64,000 bases of DNA from an uncultured Bacilli bacterium (GCA_944358705.1 CALVRR010000005.1:1-64000), one strand, 5' to 3'; positions 8,058-16,426 are shown, numbered from the stretch's first letter. The notes: a model not told the origin generated them from the sequence alone. Program-made: numbers and translations.

Positions 8058-8408
8058 TTATCTTTTATCTTTCCATTCATGATAAAGTATGTCTTTTAAA
8101 ACTAACATACTATCTAAATTATTATAATGATATTTTACTTGCAAGTCCGTTAACATTTCTCTAATTTGTCTTTCATACCTATCAATATCTACTTCTTGTT
8201 GATAAGTTGCTAAAACAGGATACTTTCTACTCCATGCGTTAGTCCAATTTATTTTTGCCTCTTTTTTCGCTTGATAAATATCTGGTACAGTTTCTTCTGT
8301 TTCCCATTTGGAAATTGTCTGTCTACTAACACCCAATTTTTCTGCTACTTCTTCTTGTGATAAACCTTTCTTTTTTCTTGCATCAAATAAACTATTTCCT
8401 AAACTCAT
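8058..8408 (-). CDS. XRE family DNA-binding protein
   Basis: 116 residues. Residues 4-58 are a Cro/C1-type helix-turn-helix: LFDARKKKGLSQEEVAEKLG then VSRQTISKWETEETVPD. The C-terminal half (about 60-116) has an Asn-Trp segment and is not a recognised domain; there are no Cys ligands or membrane segments. GGAGGT lies upstream of the start. Many Bacilli carry short regulators of this type beside efflux or stress genes; here the neighbours give no clear target. Confidence 0.85.
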   Translation of the reverse strand: MSLGNSLFDARKKKGLSQEEVAEKLGVSRQTISKWETEETVPDIYQAKKEAKINWTNAWSRKYPVLATYQQEVDIDRYERQIREMLTDLQVKYHYNNLDSMLVLKDILYHEWKDKR

Positions 8409-8509
8409 ACTTATACCTCCAGATTTAATATATCATGTTAACTAATTATTTTCTAGCAAGTATTATTTACAATTTTGCTTGTTTTCTTAACATATTAAAA
8501 AACTACTTT

Positions 8510-8656
8510 TTAACCCTTTATAAAGTTACTGATTATTAATGCAAGTTCTCTAGGATTTTCTTCATTTACAATATGTCCTGTTTCCTTCATGATTTTTAAT
8601 TGTGAGTTTTTAATATTTTCTGATAAATAATAAGCATACTTGTAATTTAAGATATA
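8510..8656 (-). pseudogene. C-terminal remnant of an alpha/beta hydrolase
   Basis: An in-frame, startless stretch reads KYAYYLSENIKNSQLKIM, then KETGHIVNEENPRELALI and ISNFIKG before a stop at 8510-8512. The GHIVNEENP segment is the catalytic-His region of alpha/beta hydrolases (GH.VNEENP.ELA). No upstream hydrolase portion survives; the stop of the 66-residue membrane protein lies immediately before it in the same frame. Confidence 0.65.
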
Positions 8657-8659
8657 ACA

Positions 8660-8860
8660 TTATTTCTTCTTTGATTTCTTTATCAAAAACATTATACCTA
8701 ACAAAATAATAAATATGGTAACAAAACATATAATTACTCTAAATAATACTACACTTGTTATAGGGCTACCAAAATTATACCAACTCATTATTTCAAATAT
8801 AAAAAATGTTATTAACAATGACAATATGACAATCCCAATAACTGATAAAGTTTTTTTCAT
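8660..8860 (-). CDS. Small two-helix membrane protein
   Basis: 66 residues with two hydrophobic helices (about 6-27 and 37-60), a short polar loop around SWYNFGSP and a basic tail KKSKKK that should stay in the cytoplasm. GGAGT lies before the ATG. There is no recognised family. It sits between a GNAT gene and the hydrolase remnant, so it may itself be a leftover of a larger locus. Confidence 0.6.
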   Translation of the reverse strand: MKKTLSVIGIVILSLLITFFIFEIMSWYNFGSPITSVVLFRVIICFVTIFIILLGIMFLIKKSKKK

Positions 8861-8891
8861 TATATACTTACTCCTTTTCGATAAATTGTAA

Positions 8892-9296
8892 TTATATTAG
8901 GCTCTTTAGGAAAATTATTTCTAAAGGCTCATTTGGTAATAATAAAGTGCCACAATCGACATATCCATTTTTTCTATAAAAAAATTGTGCTTGTTCATTT
9001 GACAATGTTGAAGTTAAAACCTTTTGGTAATTATTTTTTAACATTTCTTTTTCCCAATAATCGACTAATTGTTTTCCATATCCTTTTCCTCTGTATTCTT
9101 CTAAGAAATATAGCATATTCATAAATGGTATTTCATCCCAAAATAAATTAAACCTTAACCAACCAATAAACTTACCATTACTAAACATTACTAAAATTCT
9201 CTTTAATTTTATACTATTCCTTAATTCTTTTTCGCTAATATGGTTATCGTATTCCTTTAATATTTCTAAATCCGTTTCATTAGCATATCTAATCAT
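8892..9296 (-). CDS. GNAT family N-acetyltransferase
   Basis: 134 residues. The acetyl-CoA binding motif A is clear as FLEEYRGKGYGKQLVDYWE (about 80-98), and the later QAQFFYRKNGYVDCGT is the usual motif B region. The first residues, MIRYANETDLEIL, are the standard opening. It transfers acetyl from acetyl-CoA to an unknown amine in the cytoplasm. GAGGAGAT precedes the start. Confidence 0.85.
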   Translation of the reverse strand: MIRYANETDLEILKEYDNHISEKELRNSIKLKRILVMFSNGKFIGWLRFNLFWDEIPFMNMLYFLEEYRGKGYGKQLVDYWEKEMLKNNYQKVLTSTLSNEQAQFFYRKNGYVDCGTLLLPNEPLEIIFLKSLI

Positions 9297-9341
9297 AATT
9301 ATCTCCTCTACAAATTACTATTTTTATATTAGAATATTAAA

Positions 9342-10310
9342 TTACCAATTTTCATATCTTTGGTTCTTATTAATATTAGCTATGTTTTTCATATCTTCTT
9401 CATCTAGTTCAAAATCAAAAATACTATAATTTTCTAAAATATGATCTGGATTACTTGAACCTGGAATAACTATGTATCCAGCTTGTAATTGCCACCTTAA
9501 TATGATTTGAGCTGATGATTTATCATGTTTTTCTGCTAGTTCTTTAATGACCTCATTGTTAAAGTTTTCAGAAGTATGACCTCTACATCCAAACGGATAC
9601 CAAGATTCTATTATTATTCCGTACTTACTAACATATTCTTGTAATTCTGTATTTTGATAATAGATATGATTTTCATTTTGGATGACTGCAGGAGTGATTG
9701 TTGCATAAGATAATACTTCATCTACTTCTTCTTTCGTATAATAATTTGAGATTCCAATTGACCTTACTTTGCCATCATGAACACCTTGTTCCATAGCTTT
9801 ATAAACGGATTCATCGTTAGAACCCGGTTGATGAATTAAAAGTAAATCTATATAATCTACTCCTAGTCTTTCTAAAGATTAATCTATTGAACTATAAGCA
9901 TTATTATAACTACTTGACATTATCTTTGTTGTAATAAAAACTTCTTCTCTTGTTACAATTCCTTCATCAATGGCTCTTTTAAGTCCTGCACCAACACCTT
10001 CTTCATTACCATAATATTGAGCAGTGTCTATTAGTCTATAGCCATATGTTAAAGCATAGTAAACAGAATTTGCTGTTTCTTCATTATTTTGAGTCCATGT
10101 TCCTAAACCTAGAATTGGCATTTCATAGCCACTATTTAATGTCACTGTTCTTGTTTCAAAATTAAAATTATTATCAAAATCACTAATATTTACATTACTA
10201 GAATTATGATTCATACTTTCATCTTCCTTTCTATTGTTAAAGAGTAAAAACAAAACAACACCTAATACTATTAAAACTATTACTAATATAGCAATTGTTT
10301 TCTTATTCAT
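9342..10310 (-). pseudogene. Aldo/keto reductase with N-terminal membrane anchor, interrupted by TAA
   Basis: The frame runs from an ATG at 10310 (AAAGGAAAG upstream) to 9342 except for one TAA at 9879-9881. Before it lie a membrane segment (5-25), GYEMPILGLGTWTQ and the catalytic-site stretches RLIDTAQYYGNEEGVG and FITTKI. After it the frame continues with SLERLGVDYIDLLLIHQPGS, the NADPH-binding half and GYIVIPGSSNPDHI. Family members read ID-E-SLERLG here, so a GAA to TAA change is the simplest explanation. Downstream reinitiation could yield only a partial barrel. The membrane anchor is unusual, since aldo/keto reductases are normally cytosolic. Confidence 0.85.
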
Positions 10311-10338
10311 ATTCTTTCCTTTTTGCATTATTACTTTT

Positions 10339-10992
10339 TTAACTTATTCTATAATGTCCTGTTATATCATCTCTTGTCTCTAAAATATCTTCTTCATAAT
10401 ATTTTTGATATGGATTAGCGTGATGGATAATGAAGGTTACACCATTTTTATTTCTATTATTTGATACTATTCCAATATGATTTTTAAATATTACTATATC
10501 TCCTCCTTGCCAATTTTTAATATCATAAATGTCAGTCGAAAGAGAAATAGCATTATTTTCAAAATATACTTTTAAATTTTTAACTCTTCTGAAATCTATA
10601 TTTTTATCGATTGTATCAACATTATACTTATTTCTATTATTTTTTATATCTTCATTTACTAATTCCATTAAATCATATCCTGCACCTTTTAATCCAAAAG
10701 CAACTACATCAGTACAAACACCATATTCATCATCTGGATAACCACTTGTATAATATTTGCTTTTGTATTTGGGAGATGTTGCTATATAATTTCGAACATT
10801 ATTTAATATATCTGTTTGATCATCCATACCATCATTGTCTTTATCTATATTACTTGTATAAGTTTTTATATTAAAATCTTCATTACTATACATTTTGTGT
10901 GGTATATAATTAAATCTATATAAGAAATAAATCATGATAAAACTTAAAATTAAGAAACTAATAAGCGTAATTACTATTATCTTCTTTTTCAT
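10339..10992 (-). CDS. DUF1287-family protein with N-terminal anchor
   Basis: 217 residues. Residues 4-26 form a signal anchor. The outer domain has a DxDxDG-type segment (DKDNDGMDDQ, about 52-61), then GYPDDEYGVCTDVVAFGLKG with the conserved Cys and, later, GDIVIFKNHIGIVS and a HHA motif. This matches DUF1287 (PF06940), which has a papain/NlpC-like Cys-His arrangement and may act on the cell wall; the activity has not been shown to my knowledge. It lies just upstream of the broken aldo/keto reductase. Confidence 0.82.
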   Translation of the reverse strand: MKKKIIVITLISFLILSFIMIYFLYRFNYIPHKMYSNEDFNIKTYTSNIDKDNDGMDDQTDILNNVRNYIATSPKYKSKYYTSGYPDDEYGVCTDVVAFGLKGAGYDLMELVNEDIKNNRNKYNVDTIDKNIDFRRVKNLKVYFENNAISLSTDIYDIKNWQGGDIVIFKNHIGIVSNNRNKNGVTFIIHHANPYQKYYEEDILETRDDITGHYRIS

Positions 10993-11071
10993 TCATACTC
11001 TCACTTTCAAACTTCTTATTCAATCTAATTATATCATGTATTCTATTGTGAAAAAAGAGAGATTCATTTAC

Positions 11072-11104
11072 ATAAAAAACAGGCAAGAATTTGTCTGCTT
11101 TTTA
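11072..11104. terminator. Weak hairpin with flanking A and T runs
   Basis: CAGGCAA and TTGTCTG pair (one G-U on the plus strand, one A-C mismatch on the minus strand) between an A run and a T run. It follows the 35-residue gene and could end its transcript. Confidence 0.35.
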
Positions 11105-11115
11105 CTTCTTCTTTT

Positions 11116-11223
11116 TTACCATTCTTTTTTTCCATTTAATAATTCTTTTATGTATCCTATTAGGCAACTTGGTGCTAGGATAAATGCATAAAATAGTGCA
11201 TAAAAAACAAATATCTTTTCCAT
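11116..11223 (-). CDS. Small 35-residue membrane protein
   Basis: The frame MEKIFVFYALFYAFILAP... carries one hydrophobic helix (about 4-25, with Cys and Pro) and a basic tail ending KKEW. GGGGGA lies six bases before the ATG, a strong ribosome site, and a possible terminator follows. No family is recognised; the gene is supported by the ribosome site and composition only. Confidence 0.5.
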   Translation of the reverse strand: MEKIFVFYALFYAFILAPSCLIGYIKELLNGKKEW

Positions 11224-11241
11224 TAAAGTTCCCCCTATAAA

Positions 11242-11853
11242 TTAAGTCTTATTTTCTTTGTTCTTTTTTTCTCTAGGATTGGATGGTTTATTTCTTTTTT
11301 TGGATAATCTTTTTTTTCTTTTATATCTACGTTTATAGGTTCCGTAAGAAAGTCCTCTTAGTAATTTTTCACATTCTTTTTTAGGAAAAGTTCCATCTGT
11401 TGAAAGAATTGTGTAATCGGTAGGATCTTCTTCATCCTCTATAAAATAACTTGTTGTTTTAAAACCATTTTTCTTATAGAAATGATATCTTTTTTCTCGT
11501 TGTTCGTGATTACTGGCATTTTCATCTAATGGTTCTATATCTAATACAATCTCTTTATCTTTATTGTCTTTCATGACTTGTTTTAAAATTTTTGTTCCAT
11601 ATCCTTGCGATTGTATTTTATCATTTACAAAAATATACATTAGGTAAGCTACTTTTTTCGATTTTATTAAATATATACATCCAATTAATTTATCATCCTC
11701 ATAAAACGCTGAAAAGTCCACCTTTTTTATTTTTGATACTAATAATAAAAACCACATTGGATATAACTCATTTTCCGGGAATGAACGTTTCATTAATTCT
11801 TTTATTTCCTGGTAGTTTTCTAATTTTCTTGTTATTTTCTTTTTTGTTAACAT
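11242..11853 (-). CDS. GNAT family acetyltransferase with a basic tail
   Basis: 203 residues. The N-terminal 150 form a GNAT fold: FPENELYPMWFLL, then YIFVNDKIQSQGYGTKILK as motif A and KRYHFYKKNGFKTTSYFIED as motif B. The last 40 residues are almost all Lys, Arg and Asn and probably contact nucleic acid or an acidic partner. The substrate is unknown. The ribosome site is weak. Confidence 0.8.
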   Translation of the reverse strand: MLTKKKITRKLENYQEIKELMKRSFPENELYPMWFLLLVSKIKKVDFSAFYEDDKLIGCIYLIKSKKVAYLMYIFVNDKIQSQGYGTKILKQVMKDNKDKEIVLDIEPLDENASNHEQREKRYHFYKKNGFKTTSYFIEDEEDPTDYTILSTDGTFPKKECEKLLRGLSYGTYKRRYKRKKRLSKKRNKPSNPREKKNKENKT

Positions 11854-11889
11854 TTTAATCTTCTCTTTCTTGTTACTATTGTATTTTTA

Positions 11890-12303
11890 TTATAACATAT
11901 CCTCAAATATATTACTCTCTATATTGATGATTTTCTCTATTGATATTTTTGTTTTATCCATTAGAAAAAGTTGTTTTTCGACCTCATCTATTCTTTTTAT
12001 TTTGCCAGTAATTTTTTGATATCTTCCTCCTTTTTTTCTTTTATCTTCTATAAAATAAGTAATGGTTATTTCCGAGGCTTCTTTTTCTTTTAACCAGCTA
12101 ATTTTATTATTTATTTTTAATTTTTCTTCCTCGGTTAATTCTATTTTAGGTGTTGTTACTCTTGCTGTTTCTTTTATTTTTTCTTCATACCCTGTTAAGG
12201 CAGAAAATGGTGCAAATTGTGCTGATCTATTATTTAATGACATGGGTGGGTGTTTTTTGGATTTTGGTCTTTGTAAGTTTATTATATCTTCATATTTATT
12301 CAT
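11890..12303 (-). CDS. YolD-like protein
   Basis: 137 residues. MSLNNRSAQFAPFSALTGYE is the hallmark of the YolD-like family (PF08863), which is found beside Y-family polymerases in Bacillota and thought to assist them. Its ATG overlaps the last 8 bases of the polymerase gene and has GGAGGT upstream within that gene, so the two are translationally coupled and share the SOS-type promoter. Confidence 0.9.
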   Translation of the reverse strand: MNKYEDIINLQRPKSKKHPPMSLNNRSAQFAPFSALTGYEEKIKETARVTTPKIELTEEEKLKINNKISWLKEKEASEITITYFIEDKRKKGGRYQKITGKIKRIDEVEKQLFLMDKTKISIEKIINIESNIFEDML

Positions 12304-13783
12304 GATGACCTCCTATTTGTTGATTTCTTTCTATTGTAGTTCCACCATTTTCTAGATTCATTCCTCGCAGTATCGCATTTTTTCCATATTTTTCTTTCAT
12401 ATTTAATATTACATGTTGAAGGGCATTTTCTTCTTTTTCTTCTTTTTTCTTTTCTTGTCTTTCTTTTTGTACTATCTCAGGATTTGTAAATATATCTAGT
12501 TGTTCATATTTTATAACTAGTTTTTCTTTATCTCTTCCTGTTAATTTTGTTGCGCTAATATTAATTCTTTTTACTAATAAATCTGGATTTATAATTCTTT
12601 CTAATAGATTGATGGCGGCAGTCATTATTTGTCTTGAAGAAGAGGTTTTTTCTTTTAAATTTATTGTACCATGGGCGTGTTTCGGTATTTTTCTTCCATA
12701 AAAATCTTCTTTTATTTCTCCTTTGTAGTCTTCGGTAACATTCGAAATATCATATCCTACGGTTAAGACTAATTGGTCGGTTATTAGATTTTTCTCTGCT
12801 AAATTTAATGCTAGTAATTCTGACATTTCTCGAATAATTAATTTTGTCTTTTGATAGGAATATGGACATGGTAATACTTGTCCCATATGAATACTTTTTT
12901 CTAGTGGTTTATAAGATTTAATCGATTCTATGGTACATGGTTCTACTCCCCAGGCATGATCGATTAAAAGTTCGGCATTTACTCCAAACAACTTATATAA
13001 TAAGTCTTCGTTCTCTAATGAGCACTTGGCAATATCACCTAATGTATAGATATGATGTTGTGCCAACTTATTGGCGATTCCTCTACCTATTCTCCAAATA
13101 TCTGTAATCGGTCTATAATCCCATAGAGTTTTTCGATATGTTACTTCATCTAATTCCGCAATCCTTACACCATATTTATCTTCTTTCGTGTGTTTAGCTA
13201 CAATGTCCATTGCTACTTTCGCTAAAAAAAGATTGGTTCCGATTCCTGCGGTTGCGGTAATTCCTGTTTCTTTTCTTACTTCTTGTAAAATCTTTGTTAC
13301 AAACTCTTTGGGTGTTGTTTTATGGTATTTTAAATACTTGGTAATATCTGCAAAGACTTCATCAATGGAATAGACGAAGATATCTTCTTTGGCAATGTAT
13401 TTTAAATAAATATTATATATCTTTGCTGAAAAATTTATATAATGGGACATTCTTGGTGGAGCTATCATAAAATCTAACTCTTTTGTTTTATCTTTCTTTA
13501 ATTCATCATCCATTATAGATTTTCCTGTAAACTTTTTATTCTTGTTTTCTTCTTTTCTTTTTTTATTTATTTCTTTTACCATTTGATTTAATTCAAATAA
13601 TCTTGCTCGTCCTCCTATCCCATATTGTTTTAGAGAAGGACTGATGGCTAGACAGATTGTTTTTTCTGTTCTAGTGGGATCTGCTACTACTAAATTTGTG
13701 TTTAGCGGATCTAGTCCTCTTTCTACACATTCTACGGATGCATAAAAACTTTTTAAATCAATACAGATATATACTTTTTCCAT
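12296..13783 (-). CDS. Y-family DNA polymerase (UmuC/UvrX type)
   Basis: 495 residues. CIDLKSFYASVECVERGLDP holds the first catalytic Asp (D9), and YSIDEVFADIT (about 140) the SIDE motif. A helix-hairpin-helix region (IWRIGRGIANKL) and a little-finger domain follow. It copies across damaged DNA in the cytoplasm with low fidelity. The C-terminal 60 residues contain a charged stretch and MNLENGGTTIERNQQIGGH. A promoter with a LexA-like box lies 25 bases upstream, so expression is probably damage-induced, together with the overlapping YolD-like gene. Confidence 0.92.
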   Translation of the reverse strand: MEKVYICIDLKSFYASVECVERGLDPLNTNLVVADPTRTEKTICLAISPSLKQYGIGGRARLFELNQMVKEINKKRKEENKNKKFTGKSIMDDELKKDKTKELDFMIAPPRMSHYINFSAKIYNIYLKYIAKEDIFVYSIDEVFADITKYLKYHKTTPKEFVTKILQEVRKETGITATAGIGTNLFLAKVAMDIVAKHTKEDKYGVRIAELDEVTYRKTLWDYRPITDIWRIGRGIANKLAQHHIYTLGDIAKCSLENEDLLYKLFGVNAELLIDHAWGVEPCTIESIKSYKPLEKSIHMGQVLPCPYSYQKTKLIIREMSELLALNLAEKNLITDQLVLTVGYDISNVTEDYKGEIKEDFYGRKIPKHAHGTINLKEKTSSSRQIMTAAINLLERIINPDLLVKRINISATKLTGRDKEKLVIKYEQLDIFTNPEIVQKERQEKKKEEKEENALQHVILNMKEKYGKNAILRGMNLENGGTTIERNQQIGGHHE

Positions 13784-13798
13784 TTCATCACCACTTTT

Positions 13799-13827
13799 AT
13801 TTTATCACGAACGTTTGTTCTTGTTAA
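13799..13827 (-). promoter_or_regulatory. LexA-like box inside the Y-polymerase promoter
   Basis: On the minus strand TTAACA (-35, 13827-13822) and TAAAAT (-10, 13804-13799) are spaced by 17 bases. The spacer holds AGAACAAACGTTCG, which matches the Bacillus SOS box CGAAC-N4-GTTCG at nine of ten positions. LexA bound here would block the polymerase. Confidence 0.8.
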
Positions 13828-13879
13828 GTGGAAAATTTTAGAAAAAAAACAAATCTTTTTGATTTGTCTTTTTCTTGTT

Positions 13880-14190
13880 TTATTCTTCTCTTATCCAGTC
13901 TGTATAATATAAAACCTCTTTGTTTAGACTTTTAGCAAATTCAATTTCACTTTTTGTACTGTTTCCTATAGAACCATCTACATTTACTACGAATATAGCA
14001 TCGGATAGTTTTATTTTTTCTTTATGCATTTGGTCAATGATTTTAGCTTCTTGTTCTGTATACGCTTCTTTCTTTGGTCTTGTTAGTTCATTTAGCATTA
14101 ATACGCAGTTTCCTTGTAAAGTTAGTTTCTCAGCGATTTCTATCATTTCTTTTTTAATTTATAACTTCCACACACTGTTATTACTTTCAT
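13880..14190 (-). pseudogene. Nucleoside 2-deoxyribosyltransferase-like (DUF4406-type) gene with a frameshift
   Basis: The ATG at 14190 opens MKVITVCGSYKLKKK and then meets a TGA. Shifting back by one base at the poly-A run continues as EMIEIAEKLTLQGNCVLM and finishes with SDAIFVVNVDGSIGNSTKSE, the conserved parts of this family. A run of 6 A (14151-14156 region) where 7 are needed explains the break. The sequence before the break, A-AAA-AAG, is also a classical minus-one slippery site. So it is a pseudogene, a sequencing error or a frameshifted gene. It is shorter (about 105 residues) than true deoxyribosyltransferases. Confidence 0.7.
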
Positions 14191-14202
14191 TTTTTCATCC
14201 TT

Positions 14203-14775
14203 CTATCTTTTATCTTTCAAAATATAAGTTAGTAAAACTCCGACGGTACGCTCTTCTTGAATTTTGTTTTCAATGCACATATTTATTATCTCTTCATAAC
14301 TTTTCCATAAGTAGCCATCAATTACTTCATCCTCTTCTAATTTTGGTCCTGTACCATCTATTTCATAATCTGTTATTTCATAATAATATAAATCCCACTC
14401 TACCCCAGCTCCAGCTTTCGATATTTTTAAAAGTTTTGGATTTTTTATTAATAACCCTACTTCTTCTTGTACTTCTTTTGGTACGGTTTTTTCTACGTGC
14501 TGCAACACGTTATCTTCTTCAATGGCCTTCTTATAACTTTCTAAATCTTCAAAAACCTTTCCTCCAGGTAGACGATAATCCCAAGTTTCAAGTTCATATC
14601 TATATTCTTTTGATAGCAATATTTTTTCTTCTTTTTTATCTACTATTAAAGCTCTAATTCCTGGTGGACGTCGTACTAAATTTCTTTTTACTGTCTTTTT
14701 GGTGTTATCTATTACATATTCTCTTTCTGTTTGTACAAATTCAAAAAAACCATTATTAAATAAACTTTTTTCCAT
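14203..14775 (-). CDS. NUDIX hydrolase (ADP-ribose pyrophosphatase-like)
   Basis: 190 residues. RLPGGKVFED (69-77) opens the Nudix box and KEVQEEVGL (100-108) closes it, but they lie about 15 residues further apart than in the usual GX5EX7REUXEEXGU box, and the Arg is Lys. The flanking strands (ALIVDKKEEKILLSKEYRY, then GAGVEWDLYYYEITDYE) fit the ADP-ribose/nucleoside diphosphate branch. It would hydrolyse a nucleoside diphosphate linked to another group with Mg2+. GGAGAA precedes the ATG. Confidence 0.83.
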   Translation of the reverse strand: MEKSLFNNGFFEFVQTEREYVIDNTKKTVKRNLVRRPPGIRALIVDKKEEKILLSKEYRYELETWDYRLPGGKVFEDLESYKKAIEEDNVLQHVEKTVPKEVQEEVGLLIKNPKLLKISKAGAGVEWDLYYYEITDYEIDGTGPKLEEDEVIDGYLWKSYEEIINMCIENKIQEERTVGVLLTYILKDKR

Positions 14776-14790
14776 ACTTCTTCTCCTTTT

Positions 14791-15144
14791 TTACTCATTA
14801 TACAATTGACATTGTTCTTTTGTCCAGGCAGGATTACAGATAATAGCTAAAGTGAAATTTCCTTCCCAGTAATAAATTTCTTTTTTATTTATAAAGATAA
14901 TATCTTCTTTTTCAAATTTTATTTTACTTTTATCCTTTTTGTATATTGTTCCTTCTCCATCTAATACATAACATAATTCTTCACATTCTAGATTTGAACA
15001 ATAACCTTTTTCTGGATATCTACCGGTAATTGTATTTATACAAAAATCTAAATTTCTTTCATTTAAAGCAAAAGAATAATCTAATACTCTGCTTGTTGTT
15101 GCATATTGAGATTTTTCTGCTTCTCCTTTTTTTACTATTTTCAT
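14791..15144 (-). CDS. Cupin-fold protein
   Basis: 117 residues. NLECEELCYVLDGEGTIY and IKFEKEDIIFINKKEIYYWEG are the two beta-barrel motifs of small cupins, though a metal-binding His cluster is not visible (the first motif has Glu-Glu-Leu-Cys where HxH would be). It may bind a small ligand rather than catalyse. AGGAGA lies upstream; the ATG is 2 bases from the stop of the RibD-like gene, so the two are co-transcribed. Confidence 0.75.
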   Translation of the reverse strand: MKIVKKGEAEKSQYATTSRVLDYSFALNERNLDFCINTITGRYPEKGYCSNLECEELCYVLDGEGTIYKKDKSKIKFEKEDIIFINKKEIYYWEGNFTLAIICNPAWTKEQCQLYNE

Positions 15145-15146
15145 TT

Positions 15147-15851
15147 CTAATCTCCTTTCTTTTTTACTTTATATTTTAGTTGAATATATGAATTTTCTAA
15201 TTGATTACATTCAATCAGTTCTAATGCTTTTAACTTCGTTAGCTCTTCTTTTGTACTAATTGCTTCGCCATCAATTAAAGTAGGTACATCTTTTCCTCCT
15301 ACTAATAGTGGCGCAATCACCACATTTACGTAGTCTAGTAAATCATTTCTTAGAAACAATCCATTCAAACTTCCCCCGGATTGAATAGTTAACCTTTCCA
15401 CCTTATATTTTTCCTTTAAATCTTCTAGTATTTTTTTTAAGTCTAGTGTTTCATAGTATAAAATATCTAGATTATTATATTTTTCAGTTAAAGTATATGC
15501 AGGATGGTTTTTATTTGTTGTTACTAATATTAGTTTTCCTACCCAGTTACATAGATAGTCAATTCCACTTTCTTTTAAATGGGGGTTATTATCAATAATA
15601 ACAAAAGAAATATCTACTTTATCATGGTATTCTTTTCTGTCATTTACACCAATTTTTGCCATTACTCTTCCTGTGTTTAAAGAAAAAACATCCGTTGTCA
15701 TTTCTATTTCATAATACTGATGAAGTCCCTCTTTTACTCCGGGAATCTCACACCAATCTTTATCAGCATCTAGTTGATCCGTATTACCACTATTAATTTT
15801 TCCGTCTAAGGACTCTAACATAAATAAGGTCGTTATTGGTCTTTTTTTCAT
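15147..15851 (-). CDS. RibD C-terminal/dihydrofolate reductase-like protein
   Basis: 234 residues from an ATG with GGAGT nearby (a start ten codons upstream lacks a good site). TTLFMLESLDGKINSG opens the fold, and the later VERLTIQSGGSLNGLFLRNDLLDYVNVVIAPLLVGGKDVP (seen in parts) is the conserved C-terminal half of RibD-type reductases that use NADPH on pterin- or pyrimidine-like substrates. It ends next to the cupin and starts close to a phosphatase gene. Confidence 0.82.
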   Translation of the reverse strand: MKKRPITTLFMLESLDGKINSGNTDQLDADKDWCEIPGVKEGLHQYYEIEMTTDVFSLNTGRVMAKIGVNDRKEYHDKVDISFVIIDNNPHLKESGIDYLCNWVGKLILVTTNKNHPAYTLTEKYNNLDILYYETLDLKKILEDLKEKYKVERLTIQSGGSLNGLFLRNDLLDYVNVVIAPLLVGGKDVPTLIDGEAISTKEELTKLKALELIECNQLENSYIQLKYKVKKKGD

Positions 15852-15870
15852 ATTATTACTCCTTCTTTGA

Positions 15871-16395
15871 TTATAATTCATATTCTTTTATTTCGCAGTT
15901 TTTTAATCCTCGATGTAAAAACATTCCATCTTTTAGACCTTCAAAATAACCATTAAATGCTTTTGATACACCACTGTGGGCAACTATCAATACACTATTA
16001 TAATTTTTTCTTTTTAGGTCATTTAGAAAGTCATAAACTCTTCTAAAAAAGTCTTTTATATTTTCTGAAGTACCATACTGAATTGTAGTATTATAATTCC
16101 AATACTCTTCCCTATTCGTACTTGAAAAAGCTTTTCCGGCTAAATCTCCCGTATCTCTTTCTTTTATTCTTTCATCGATAATAATTTCTTTTTTATGAAC
16201 ATTTATGATCTGTGACGTGTGTCTTGTTCTGAGTAACGGAGATGCAATGATAACATCATAATTTATTTCTTTTATTTCTTCTCTTAATTCTTTGGCTTGT
16301 AAGATACCATTTTCATTTAAATCTATTTTTTCATCACTATATTGATTTAATGCATTGTACAGTGTTTCTCCATGTCTTACTATATAAACTTTCAT
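15871..16395 (-). CDS. Histidine phosphatase superfamily protein
   Basis: 174 residues from an internal ATG with GGAAAGAGAG upstream. VYIVRHGETLYNA (about 3-15) is the RHG catalytic motif with His as the phospho-acceptor, IIASPLLRTRHTSQI the Arg region, ERDTGDLAG the acid/base Glu, and VLIVAHSGVSKAF the second catalytic His. A phosphoglycerate mutase-like phosphatase of small size; the substrate is not evident. Confidence 0.88.
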   Translation of the reverse strand: MKVYIVRHGETLYNALNQYSDEKIDLNENGILQAKELREEIKEINYDVIIASPLLRTRHTSQIINVHKKEIIIDERIKERDTGDLAGKAFSSTNREEYWNYNTTIQYGTSENIKDFFRRVYDFLNDLKRKNYNSVLIVAHSGVSKAFNGYFEGLKDGMFLHRGLKNCEIKEYEL

Positions 16396-16426
16396 AGATA
16401 ACTCTCTTTCCTTTTGTATTTTTATA

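Noticed and set aside
14140-14160. Programmed minus-one frameshifting as the preferred explanation for split genes
   Set aside because: A one-base loss in any NNA-AAA-AAA-G context automatically leaves A-AAA-AAG, and no downstream stimulatory structure was evident, so loss or read error is simpler.
13920-14657. Long plus-strand frame of 245 codons
   Set aside because: It runs across three minus-strand genes, is composed of low-complexity Leu/Phe/Ser antisense translation and has no ribosome site.
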